Shown here in pieces: positions 23,636-34,600 of a stretch of 64,000 bases of DNA; within the stretch, counting starts at the first letter, position 1, and every line of letters begins with the position of its first letter. Made by a program: the position numbers and the translations under genes. The notes under the pieces were generated by a model that saw nothing but the letters and a program-made list of their open reading frames with translations, did not search any database and had not been told where the DNA came from. Source of the stretch: Hippophae tibetana (taxonomy: Eukaryota > Streptophyta > Magnoliopsida > Rosales > Elaeagnaceae); NCBI GenBank assembly GCA_037013495.1, contig CM072804.1:38108501-38172500 (forward strand), in the 5' to 3' direction.

Positions 23636-24037
23636 CTACCAGATTCTGTTGCAAACATCCGAGTCCATGGACTTGGAAGGTCTTGTTCCTGGGAAAGGAA
23701 AAACAATATTTTCTTCCAAACAACCCTGAAACCTAGTCGTTGGGATAAAAAAACCCCAGCACCTATAGAAGGACATGTTAGTGATTATCGAGATCCAAAC
23801 TACAACGACGACTTCGACATGACCTAAAATTGATGAGTAGTCCAACAATGATGGGGTGGCAGACGGAGAAAAAGGATTGAAAGGGAAAATAAACATATGA
23901 TTTTATCGCTAGATTTGGAAACTACTAAGAGGATAAAAAGGTAGTATTTTCCAAGCAAAATGCAGTCGTAGAGAAATTTTCGTCAAAATGTAAGTTTGCG
24001 CAAAATTGCTCCATAGCAAGTCAAAATTCTTACCCAT
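23636..24037 (-). CDS. Candidate two-exon small protein gene, unrecognised
   Basis: This is a tentative model. On the minus strand a TATA box (24271-24264) lies upstream of a pyrimidine/GA-rich leader (24240-24140). An ATG at 24037 is followed at once by a strong donor (exon end 24034, then GTAAG). A pyrimidine-rich tract and AG precede 23823, from which the frame runs to a stop at 23638-23636. The joined product would be 63 residues: a hydrophobic N-terminus ('VEVVVVVWISII'), then Cys and Pro residues, ending 'DVCNRIW'. An AATAAA lies downstream near 23555. I recognise no family. The contents may instead be a non-coding transcript or chance. A single-exon 175-codon frame on the same strand (24436-23909) begins in a poly-Lys run encoded by an A-tract and is not convincing. 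Confidence 0.22.
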
Positions 24038-24263
24038 ATCTTGTAGTGTTATCCCAATGAGGAGTCTTACAGAACAAACCACCAAATTTAGTTGTATCAG
24101 ATTATTTATAAGCAAAGCTAAAATTTGAAGTATCAAAGAGAGAGTCCTAAAGAATAAGACTCTCTCTCTCTCTCCAGCAAATGGAAAAGCAACCGGAGAA
24201 AGGCTGGAGAGATCAACTTTTTTCTTAAGAGAAATAGGAGAGCCTCTCTTTAAAATTTCTCCA

Positions 24264-24271
24264 TTTTTATA
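24264..24271 (-). promoter_or_regulatory. Possible TATA box of the candidate gene
   Basis: On the minus strand it reads TATAAAAATGG, followed about 30-130 bp later by a CT/GA-rich leader that includes (GA)6 at about 24160-24175, a common pattern in plant core promoters. Confidence 0.35.
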
Positions 24272-24407
24272 GCCGAGAAGCTGAGAAAAACTTAATACAA
24301 ATTCCTCGTCAGGTCCAAGTCCCCAAATTTGTTGCGTCTGGGCTTGTAGTATATTGTCCGTAATGTATTTGTCTTCGTTTCTGTACAGTGCCAAGTTGTG
24401 AAGGTTT

Positions 24408-25849
24408 TTTTTTTTTTTTTTTTTTTTTGTATTCATGCTGGGAAAATGTATTTTCTGGGCAATACAAATTCAAAAGATTTTATTTATATAAAATTTAAAT
24501 TATATCATAGATGATACAGTAAGTATTATTGATAAATATCATTTAACTCGATAATTTGTATTCAACTAGACACGTTAGTTGAGATAAAATATATTTGTTA
24601 TATATATTAGTATTTTAAAAATGTAAAATACCACTTATATGATTCCTTTAATACTTACACAAATTCACATGATGTATGTTTAATTTACTAGTTTTATATC
24701 TAGTTTGTTAAATATTTATCTTGAAACATAAATTAGTTTAATGGGAAAAATGTACCTTAATTTTACATTTAAATTTTAACCTAATTAAGAGATCTATTAT
24801 AATGTGTGAAGCTAAACTTTAACTTAATTAAGAGATCCATTATAATGTGTGAAGCTACCAATAAATTGAAGAGAGATACTTCACTACTAGATGAAAGTCA
24901 TCAATTAGCAACAATATTCTTGTATAAAACTATCAAAGATTGATAATCAATAAATAAATAACAAAAAAATGTGTTATATATGTACTAAACAGTGAGAATA
25001 CACTACTTTAAGTAAACAAAAGGAAAAAAAAATGATCATAATAAATTGAAATTATTATAAAAGCTGTTAAACAAAATGAATTTTTTACACTTATGTTATC
25101 TAAGAGTAATGAAGAGATGGGTTCACTTTAACACTAATGCTGAAATATGAATAGTATACTATTTAATTGAATTGAGTAAGAATCATGAACTAGTCAAATA
25201 TGTCTTCATATGAACCTATGCACCTTAAGTGTATTTCATTCATAGTTTAATGTGGGAAAAGTATTGATGTGAGTTATTGATTATGTGAAAATTGATCTAA
25301 ATATGATTGATTGCTTATACAATGATTAAATCATTCGATTAATGCCCCTCAATTTGTTGCTTATCCTTTTCGTATATCAAAAAAGGGGAGAAAATTGAAA
25401 TTTGAATATTTACTACATGGTGGAGAGGAAAGAAACTCATGCTATGATTATGCATATAGTAGGAGAATACATCATACATCATCATATGATGAATGATTGA
25501 TATATTTGAAATGAATGAATCCATACTTTATATGATTTTTAAATTACTTCTTAAATGTTAACCATTCTAATGAACAATGAGGCTTCAAAGCCAAAGCCAA
25601 TGTTATTGTTGGTTTATTAATGTCATTGGTTTAATAATGTGATTCCAATTGACAACATACATGACAAGATAAGTCAAAGATGGCTTCACTAGATCATAGA
25701 GTAGTTTCTCTATGGAATTATGTTTTCGATGTAACAATTTTATTTCTATGAGTGTCATGCAGTAAGAAAGTGGTTTTGGCTCATGTAAATGTCAAATTGG
25801 GAATTTGTAAGGAATTGTGAGTGTTGAAAACTTTCATAGACAAACGTTT
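24408..25849. other. Anonymous AT-rich DNA
   Basis: It opens with a 23-nt poly-T run (24408-24430). A 38-bp unit containing 'ttataatgtgtgaagcta' is tandemly duplicated at 24780-24856. No gene, LTR pair or transposase was recognised. 25560-25850 has ordinary AT composition with no repeats I can pair. Confidence 0.4.
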
Positions 25850-26560
25850 ATTCGTAAACTAGATTTTAGGCTCGTTATCAAGTCCATTAAGCTAAGCTAA
25901 AGCAAGGTCCGAGTTCTAGATAGTCATATTTAGGTATATCTTTTATAATTATCACACATAATGTTGCACTCATGCATTCATTAGCATATGTTCACAACAC
26001 TTAGAATTACCTCTTATGTTATAGTTTTCTTTGGTTGATCGATCGACTAAGGGATTCGATCGATCGAGTGATTCGATCGATTGAACTTCAATCAACTTCT
26101 ATCAAGTCCCTTTTGGGTTGTTTTTGCATTTACTTGATCGATCAATTGACTTCTATCGAGTCCCTTTCAGGTTGTATCTATGTTTACTCGATCGATTGGA
26201 CTTTGATCTACTTCAATCGTGTACTCTTGGATCAAATTCTTAATACATATTGACTGATCAATCGAGGGTCTCGATTGATCAAGTGATCAATTAACATTAC
26301 TTAAGAATCCTTTCTTAAATTGACCCCTATGTAAATATAGATAATACCCTTGTGTTTTAATTAAGTACTTTAAAAACTTAATAAGAGTATTTTAATCTTT
26401 TCCAGACCTAGGTTTAGCAGTACAAATTCTATAAATATACAAACCTTGGATCACTTTAAGAATATACAAAATATATAATTTTAGAGAGCCATTGTCGTCT
26501 TTTTTGTGCTTTTTCATTCTGTAGCTTTTATGGTCAGATTGAATCTAGGTATTTTTAATT
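25850..26560. repeat. LTR-like segment with TCGATCGA motif repeats
   Basis: Between 26036 and 26290 the motif TCGATCGA/TTGATCGATC and its variants occur about ten times. An about 60-75-bp unit ('cgatcgattgaacttcaatc', 'aacttctatcaagtccct', 'ttgggttgt') is repeated three times. Downstream, TATAAATA (about 26432) and 'ttggatcactttaagaatat' fit an LTR promoter/R region. No second LTR was found. No coding capacity; a 72-codon frame across it is low complexity. Confidence 0.5.
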
Positions 26561-26589
26561 GCTATTTGATTCATAATTCACTACCTAGA

Positions 26590-26760
26590 TGAAAGGAAGT
26601 TATTAAGTGCAATTAGGATAGATGCTAACAATGACATTTACCCAATTACATATGGGGTTGTTGGAATTGAAAACAACAATAATTGGAGTTAGATTTTGGA
26701 TCATTTAGTTAGTGATTTAGAAATTAGGTAGGACAAAGGTGGAAATTATGTTTGATAAGG
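26590..26760 (+). pseudogene. MULE (MuDR-type) transposase fragment
   Basis: A short plus-strand segment reads 'LLSAIRIDANNDIYPITYGV' then 'VGIENNNNWS', a stop, and 'ILDHLVSDLEI'. This matches the second catalytic-region block of MULE transposases, where a Gly/Asp-Ala-Asn-Asn segment precedes 'PIAYAVVE-EN--SW-WFL'. Only about 50 codons remain, and the DDE triad cannot be assembled. Mutator-like transposases cut and paste DNA elements with long terminal inverted repeats; none is visible nearby. Confidence 0.55.
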
Positions 26761-26869
26761 ATCTAAGTATTATTAAAGTGGTGAAACAGGGAAATATCAG
26801 TTAACCAGTTTGAGAAGAGATTTAGAGCAATGAACAAAACTAATCCAAAACAAGTTTATTAGCTCTCTA

Positions 26870-27560
26870 GTTTGTAATCGCATGTACAGTTGGTAATTTA
26901 TACTTTGAGAATGCACTTGGTGACCTTCAAGAAAGTGTGAATATAATGTCCCTTTCAGTTTTTCAAAAACTTTGGCTTAAGACCCTAAAACAACATCCAT
27001 CGTCCTACAAATGGAAGATAGTGCAAGTAATATGCCATTGGGATAGTCAAAGATGTATTAATCAAGGTGAAGAAATTTATATTCTCGATAGATTTCATTA
27101 TTTTAGACATGGAGAAAAATAAAAAAGATACCCATCCTTTTGGGGATGCCGCTCCTAGTTATAAGGAGGAATTTAATAGATGTGGAAAGAGGGGAGTTGA
27201 TACGAGAATGTAAAAAGAAGTCACTTTAAAAGTTCTAAAATATTCAAAGAATCCCTATACCTTTTGAGAAATAGAGGAAGTGAATGCGTTCATAGGCCAA
27301 GGAAAAAGAGAAAGATAACATTAAGAAGAATAAAAAGGGGTTTGGAGAAATAAAAAGAAAAATAAAATAAAAGCAATCTGGATAAAGAAGAGATATCACT
27401 TAGATAGTGATGATGAGAGAAAGTCCTCTAAGGAGGAAGTTTATACAATTGAGAACTTGAAAATTGAAAACATTGCTCAAGATGGTAGTGAAAAGGCCCA
27501 AAAATTGGTGGATCCAACTTAGAAACTTTTGGATTCATCTAGTTAAGAACGTTAAGCATG
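26870..27560 (+). pseudogene. Ty3/gypsy protease region remnant
   Basis: The plus strand reads 'SVNIMSLSVFQKLWLKTLKQ' (26935-26995), then across a frameshift 'DVLIKVKKFIFSIDFIILDM' and 'EKNKKD', then a decayed 'LGRPFL'-type position. This is the retropepsin-like segment of Athila/Tat-type gypsy polyproteins ('DLGASVNLMPLSVFKKLGL...DVLVKVDKFIFPVDFIVLDME'). The catalytic Asp position is lost ('DLQES'). Downstream to about 27560 is a Lys/Glu-rich tail with several stops. No RT follows, so the element is a fragment. Confidence 0.6.
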
Positions 27561-27999
27561 GAGTTTGTTGTAAGGTAACCCAATGTTTTTATTGCTTGTG
27601 TTTTTATCATTTTGTAGGAGATAAATAGTAGAAGATGTTGGAGGATGTATCTAGTTTAAAGAGAGAAAGTAAAGAGATATCGTAAATGTAAAATGAATGA
27701 GGATGATGCTTAGTATGGACACACAAAGATCAGCTATAAAATACACATTAAATAAACATAAATTAATAAATACATCCAGTCTTCACCTCAACAATACATA
27801 CATTAATATGATATTTTCCTCAACAAATACATGTAGGATATGTCAAAACATGGAGTCCTTACTCTTTAAGTTCAAATACAAGATCGAGATGGAATAGTAT
27901 CCAATATGTCCAGTTTGTAGTTTTCGCGGTTATATGTGACTTTCACATCCTGGTGTGCACGTGTCTATTTGATCTTTGAATCTGAAACGTTGGGTGGGA
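27561..27999. other. Non-coding stretch
   Basis: No recognisable coding sequence or paired repeat was seen. It may hold an LTR remnant; TATAAATAGG at 28011 just beyond it could be the promoter of the following plus-strand pseudogene. Confidence 0.3.
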
Positions 28000-29640
28000 G
28001 ATGGAAAAATTATAAATAGGGGTGAACAATCCCATGGATCCTATTTATTTTTACTTTTTATGAGCTTATTTATGCAAAATTTCTCTAGTCAGAAGGTTGG
28101 ACTACTTTTCATGAGAAGCCAATTTTCTAGGGTCTACTTTTCCCTCTTTTGGACTCTATCAGGGATTTCTTAAGGCAAATCCAAATAAATCTTGGCCAAC
28201 TGCTCCTTAATGGGTGGAGGTATTTACACTGTATCATGTTACTTGGAAAAGAGATTGGTGCGACAATTGGGATACCCGATTTCAATGAGGCATACAATCT
28301 TAAACAAAATCCTTCAGATCCATGGCTTATAGGATCAAGGTGTGAATTTCATGCTTCTATACAACGATAGGAATTGGAAGTGGTTCTTTTTTATATTTTT
28401 GATAGTTGTGAGTTTGAGGATGGAAGTAATATGATATCTCCAATCTTGGGAAATGTAAAATATCTTTTAAAGAGATTTTGTTTTTGTGTTTCCTCTCTGA
28501 ACAATAAGACGAAACAAAGATGGTCCAAGTTGTAAAATTATTGACCTAAACTAGTCCCTTGGGATGATGTTTTTTCGAAGACCATACTGGTTGTTGCCAA
28601 GTTTATGCATTTTGGGTCAGACATGTTACATACCTAGATAGTTTACAAGCCACACTCAGTGCCTTAGAAAAAGAGTTCAAAGGGCAGATAAAGTCCTCCT
28701 GAGTTTGGCTATAATTTTGAGTTAATACCTAAAGGTCATGAACTTTTTAGGAATTATATTTTCTTTTCAAGTTATTTCTTAACTAATCATGATTTATTTA
28801 TGTTGTGCAGACATAGACCTCAGATTAGAATCTTTGGATGACTTATTGAAAAAATTTGTAACTACCTAGGATACTCCTACTGATGTCTCCAAAACCAAAT
28901 GAAGGAAATTTGTACCCAAAAGTAAGGGTACAAAGGGGACAAGCCCCCATCATCCATTGACTCCGCCTATTTATACCAAGGTGTTCCTCACTTTGAGCTC
29001 TGCTCTAGTTTCTTCTATTACTCCCTCAACCTCTACAATGAAAGGGAAGTCCATACATTTTGCATACTTTCCTAGCTCCAATGAGCTCATAATGGGTAAC
29101 CCATCTACACAAGATGAGTTCATAAAATTGATACTGACAAGCTTTGATGAACTCATCTTGGCCGACACATGTAATAAGTTTGATGCTCTTACTCTGGGTA
29201 GTCGAAAAGCTCTCAAGGTAAGCTTGCTAATGTAATTTTATTTTTAATTTCTATCATTAATTGTTTGAAAAAGACCGTGTCATTTATTTTTCAAACTTTT
29301 TTCAAACCAGTTTTTTAAAATTATAGATGATAACTCTCATTCATTATTATTAGCTATGGGAAGTAGAACGAATGAATGAAGAGCTGTAAAAGGAGAAGAA
29401 GGATTACATGGCCACTCTCTCTAAAGTTATGGCTCTACATGCTAAAAATGTTAAGCTAGCATGCCAATAGGAAGATGCCTTAAGGGCCAAGGAGGAGTCC
29501 AACATATCATTCCTAGAACTTCATGAGGAATGCTTACCAAGAGGTGGAGGCAATGAAGGTGCAGTAAATGGAAGTACTCTAGACTAATTTTAATAAGGCC
29601 ATAGAGTCTTTCAAAGTGAAGTCCAAGGCTAAGAGGATGG
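28000..29640 (+). pseudogene. Putative gypsy-type transposon-domain protein remnant
   Basis: Plus-strand reading across frames gives a domain segment 'LGQLLLNGWRYLHCIMLLGK' (28194-28253), followed by an aromatic strand near 28380. This resembles the 'P-QL-PN-WR-L--F--L' core of the plant putative gypsy-type transposon domain. A linker with a long open frame (28957-29235, Ser/Thr/Pro-rich then 'IHFAYFPSSNELIMG') and a coiled-coil-like tail (29350-29620, 'LWEVERMNEEL') follow. The same domain is seen in the antisense ORF of the Tat-like element at 51.3-53.4 kb. A TATA-like box is at 28011. Several frameshifts and stops are present, so this is dead. It faces copy B of the minus-strand family, giving a tail-to-tail pair. 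Confidence 0.5.
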
Positions 29641-29654
29641 TTGGTGATTACTGA

Positions 29655-30035
29655 GAGATTCTAGGAAACATGTATAACGCTTGGGCAAAAACTTGGTCCT
29701 AGGAAACGAGTATCTCCAAATTTAGTAATCAAGCCAGTCTAATGTTTAAGCCACGAGCTAATCACCTTGGTTAGGAACCAGGTATAATGTTCAGGTACCA
29801 AAGATGATTAAAATACGAGTTCATCACCTCAATTAGGAGCTAGGTAGAATGCTCATGCAAAATCTTGGTCTTAAGAGGTTGGTATCTCCAACTCCAATAA
29901 CTAAGCCAACCCAATGTTTAAGCTATGAGTTGATCACCTCAATAAGGAAATAGGTAAAAATTATTATACCATAGATGATCAAAATATGAGTTGATCACCT
30001 CGACCAAGAACTAGGTATAAAGCTCTAGCAAGGTG
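29655..30035. repeat. Minisatellite-like tandem array (copy B)
   Basis: Same units as 685-1240: 'acgagctaatcaccttggtt' then 'aggaaccaggtataatgttc', and the longer form with 'cttggtcctaggaaacgag', 'tatctccaa' and 'aatcaagcc'. About five units are visible. It ends at 'acaaatcatttaaacaaaca', which also follows the array in copy A (about 1230-1255). Confidence 0.7.
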
Positions 30036-32780
30036 AATAACAAATCATTTAAACAAACATTTATGAATGAGTCAAGCTTACAAATTCAACAACTATATGA
30101 TTAAAAATAAAGTAGAAACATGAACTCAGGGACAAGGTTTTTTTTAATCCCTTCAAGCGTTTGGCCACTCAACCAGGGTCACGATTCTCTATCTCATCCT
30201 TTACTAAAGGAAAAATCTCAACCTGAATCTTGCTTACTTTTTTACATATTTCCTTGCCTAACTATACTATGAATAAGCTCAAGATCGTGCACAATATTTC
30301 TAATTCCTTAACTATATTCATAACTTTGAGAAACACACCTTCATCTCGCTTCATATAAAAGCTAGCCCAATGTACTTCACCATCTACCAGAGTAACCATT
30401 TTCAACATAGTTTTCCTTTTGCATGATCACGTCTAGGGAAATTCCTCTTTGTGAAGCTTGAGCTCACACTTGAACTGATAAGAAAGTGAGGACTTATCCT
30501 TAAGAAAGAACCAACATGGTCCTTAAGTTAGTTACCTTAGTGGAAGCTTGGCATTCTCTTGCTTCAAAGCACATGTTAAATGTCAATTTTCCTGATCAGT
30601 GGCCACAACACTTGAAGAGAAAAGATAAAGTTAGTACTTCAAATCTTTAAAAGCAACTAAAGATCTCTTTATCTATGTAATTCAACAAATGAACACATTT
30701 TCTTGTATAAGGCAAAGCATTGGGATGACCAAATGGATAAATATCCAAAATGCAATAAAGTAAGTCAATGTCAATAAATGTGTGACATAATTAAACATTC
30801 ACATATACGTAAGTATATTCCTATGTGTATAAATGCATGCATAAATTAAGTAAAGTATTTAATCTCATAAATTAAAAATTATAATAAAGATTCAAAAACC
30901 ATTACAAGAGAAAGGTCAAGCTTAAAAAAGAGCTTGGGCATATCACAAAAGAGAGAGGGCAAGTTTACAAATAAAAGGAGACCGAGTTCTCTATTGAGTT
31001 AGTGCTCAAGGATTACAAATGATTTTGGTTGGAGAAGGGATAGAGCCTGATCTCATCAACCCTCATACTTCAAAGTGTGGTACTGTTAAAAGTTCCTTCT
31101 AAGGTGTAGGTTTGGGAATATAACTCTGGACACTAGCAATCATTTCCTTGGCCTCAAGGTTAATGCAGTTATATATGTAAGAGATCATTTTTCTAATCAC
31201 GAGTTTCTCGTTAGCCTAAGAACCTCTTATGAGCTTCTCATCACCCTTATCGGTCTCCCATCAACCAAAAACATAGAAGTGATATTACTTATAGTTCTTT
31301 TCATTTTTTGGAAGCACAATGTTTAAACCCCGATCTTGATTTACTAACATATAAATTATCCTTATGCCACTGGGGTTTTGTTTTGGCATATACGCCTCAT
31401 TAAAATCGAGCATCTCTAGCTTCACCTCAAGCTCTCTGCATATTAAGGTGAGGTAAATAAGTTACCTCTACTTATTTGGCGTTAATTGACTTTGCGTGAA
31501 CTATATCCTTATCAAATATTTCCTAATAAACCAGTACAAAGGAAACCTGATTTTGAGCTAAAGAGCCTTTAAGTAGGGGTTCACTAGCTAGTGCATCCAG
31601 GTTGGGGATCAGTATGCTGATAGATAGAGGTATGTAATATGGTTTTTCAAGTCTCTCATCATCATTTGGAGTTAAGCCATTAGTAAGCACTTTGGAATTC
31701 TAACCCTTTGTTCGACATGTTAGCTCCACAATCCCTCTTTGATGCAACTTTTTTCTCCACTCTCTTCTAATAGATATTTACGAGTAAGGGACACTCAGTC
31801 TAATGGTTGGGATGGTGTGTGGTTGAGATATTGATGTGGTAGGTATTTTAGGCTGCATCTTTTTCTTCTCTGAAGACATACTCTCATCCATTGTTGAGCC
31901 CAAGCTCACATTTTCATTCTCATTCGTTATTGGGGGCTTTCCCAATATGAATAACCCAAGGAGGGTAAAGGTAGGACCATTCTACAAAAGAATAAAAACA
32001 AGACAAACAAAAGATAAGATACAAGGAGTTAGGGTTTACCTAAAGTCAAGGAGTGAAATTAAGAACCAACTTGAAAAAAATGAAGATGTGGTTAAACACG
32101 AGTACAAATTTTAAAGATTCAAGCAAAAATATTTAAAAGATTAACCTGATAATCTTACTGACTAAGGAAGAAAATTTAAAAGGTACAAGGTGAAGCGATA
32201 GAGCCTTTTTTGAGTGTTCACTTGATTTTGTTGAGAATTATGAAAATGGATGTCTTGCCTTCTCTTAATATAAGGGTCCAGGTTTTCTCTCTCTAATCAA
32301 CTCACAAGTCGAAAGGCCTTTGAAGCATTTAATAGGAAGTGCAAAACCATTTCAGATTCAATCTATCATTTTACCTACTCAACCTTTTACTCTTCCACCT
32401 TGGTTAAGGAACTGAGCTTATAGAGTAAGGGGACTTTATGTTTGAGCATAAGGCATGACATGTTACTCAATCTTTATAATGCCCAAGCTATTAGACATAG
32501 TTCTCAAGCCTTGAATCATGCTTGTGCCTTGAAGTTGGATGTCCTAAGCAACCTCATAAGTCTGAAGCACCTAAGGTTCAACCAAAAGCTTGGTCTTACA
32601 ATATGATCGCACTTAGATTAGTTTATGTTTTTACTATTTTACCTCTCTTACACGCTATCATGTGTACTCTCTATGTAATCAACACATGTATATGTAATGC
32701 CTTGTACATATATGAACCTTGTATCAAACTGACATATTCATTCTCATTTCATAAAATTTCTATTTTTTTCTTTAAATTGT
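30036..32780 (-). pseudogene. Transposon-type protein family, copy B
   Basis: The minus strand aligns with copy A: 32780-31000 with 9350-7530, and 30960-30036 with 2150-1241. The whole coiled-coil region of copy A is missing here, the junction falling at about 30970-30990. Reading from about 31750 down, the transposon-domain traces ('EGR..F..KAL', an aromatic strand) are more broken than in copy A. The C-terminal trace near 30300-30170 matches the 'HDPC..TKCLK' position. The element is dead. Because copies A and B share the minisatellite plus about 2.7 kb of DNA, the family is a dispersed repeat. Its class is uncertain: extra-ORF region of a Tat-lineage retroelement is the best guess. Confidence 0.5.
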
Positions 32781-32822
32781 ATCATCCCTAATAATCACCA
32801 TAAAATCAGTCTCTAATGCAAA

Positions 32823-34600
32823 TTAATGCCTTAATTGTGCTAGGCAAAAATGAAGTACAAATTCATTTAGAACTCTCCCACCAACACTAAACGCAAATTC
32901 CAAAGAAACTATTGAAATGAGAATGGCTAGAATATCATAAGCCACGGTAACAACTTGAGGTAATCGACAATTATTTTCCCTCCAATATTCAAGGATATCA
33001 AAATCATATTTTCCAATTAATTGCTTTACTAAAGGTTCTTCCAAGTAAGTTTACAACTTGCTCTTTTGTGGAGTGTTATCATTAATAGAGTTGAAGCTCT
33101 AAAAATAAGCAACAAAACAAAAGTTAAAAATAAATATGATCAAATTTTAGTATTAAATAAACAAATTATTATAAAATATATCTCAAATAGATCTTCTTCT
33201 CTCCTATAAAGGACATTATCTTTTGAGTTATCATTGCTATCCATAAATTTTATTGCTGATGTGAATACAATTTGAGAAATAACATCTTAAGCATACTCTT
33301 TATATATTCCATCCAATTTATTCTTGAGATTTCTTAATGAAACAACATATTGAGAACTTGATTGTCCATAAATATTTTTGTAGGCGAATTTCACAAATTT
33401 TAACTTGTGTCGTAGGTCCAAAATCAAAGCTATGGACAAAATAATGCTAAAATGAGAGCAATATTTATCAAACTTTGTAAGCATCTTACTTGCCATGTCT
33501 TTACGATATTTATCCTCTCTCTACTCCTTTTTTCTGTAAGGTAATATGACATGAACTAATATAAGAGAAATACAAATTTGTAATAGGGTATTTGGTTCCA
33601 AAAAACATGTGTTATCTCATAAAACATGGCCAATAAATTTCAAATCTTATCTACCTTATACCACTCGGCATTAGTAGGACAAGTTACATAATCATAATCA
33701 ATTAAAGATAATGTTGAAATGCTTGACAATAGCATAAAACATTTTCAAGCATGAGATAAGTCGAATTTCATCTAGTTGTAACATCAACCTTCAATCTTTT
33801 CTTAGATTCCAAATTTGTCAATTTCACATATTCTTTAAACTTTTTCTTTCTTATATGTGACACCCTAACTTGTTTGATGCTATCATGCATTTTATTAACA
33901 GCACCATCTATGTGTTTAAGACCATCTTGGACAACTAAATTGATGATGTGTGCATAACAACGAATATGCTAGAATTCACCATTGCAAACAAGAGATCTAC
34001 ATAAACTCAAGTTATTGTCTAAATCATGAGCAAATTTAATATTAACAAAAGCATTGTCCACTATTGAAAAAGTTTTTTTTATCAATTTCTCACTCGCACA
34101 TTAGAGAATGAACTTCATTACATAGAGATGTGGTATCATGTAGAGGTGGTATGAAAGAGAAGTTCAACACTCTTTTCTCTAATTTTCACTCATTATCAAT
34201 GAAATGACATATAAGAGAAATGTAACCATCATAACTTAAAGAAGACCAAGATAAGACAAAATTTTACAGGATATACGTCTAACATAGATCTAATATTAGA
34301 TTTTTGACTTAAAAACATCTTAAGAACATAAGCCTTAGTAGTATTCCTAGACACTTCTTTGATATCGAGATGAAGATGTTCAAAACAAGCTCTAATACCT
34401 TAATATTTAACAAACTAAAATGTAAGTCATGCGTTATAATAACTAAGTAATAAAATCCCTAAATATTTTTGGATCATATTTAGTAGAGCAAATTGTATAT
34501 CCTTCCTTGCTCTTATCAATAATCATTTGATCAACATCACAATTAATCTCTTAGTAAGCTTTGCATAATAATGCATAAAATTACCTATTCCAAAGAATGA
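32823..34600 (-). pseudogene. hAT transposase remnant
   Basis: Minus-strand reading gives, in order: a segment near 34380-34290; 'YAHIINLVVQDGLKHIDGAV' (about 33955-33895); 'WNSTYLML'-type block (about 33775); 'FDKYCSHFSIILSIALILD' (33470-33415) with 'LRHKLKFVKFAYKNIYG'; a basic 'SLRNLKNKLD'; and the C-terminal dimerisation domain (33044-32823) with 'FDILEYWRENNCRLPQV', 'DILAI' and 'VSLEFAFSVGGRVLNEF'. These are the ordered landmarks of plant hAT (Ac/Tam3, RICESLEEPER/DAYSLEEPER) transposases, which act as dimers on 8-bp-target DNA elements. The frame is split by many stops; the N-terminal BED finger and the terminal inverted repeats were not found. Confidence 0.8.

Noticed and set aside
23909..24436. 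175-codon minus-strand frame
   Set aside because: Starts in a poly-Lys run from an A-tract and crosses a likely promoter TATA box; no family resemblance.
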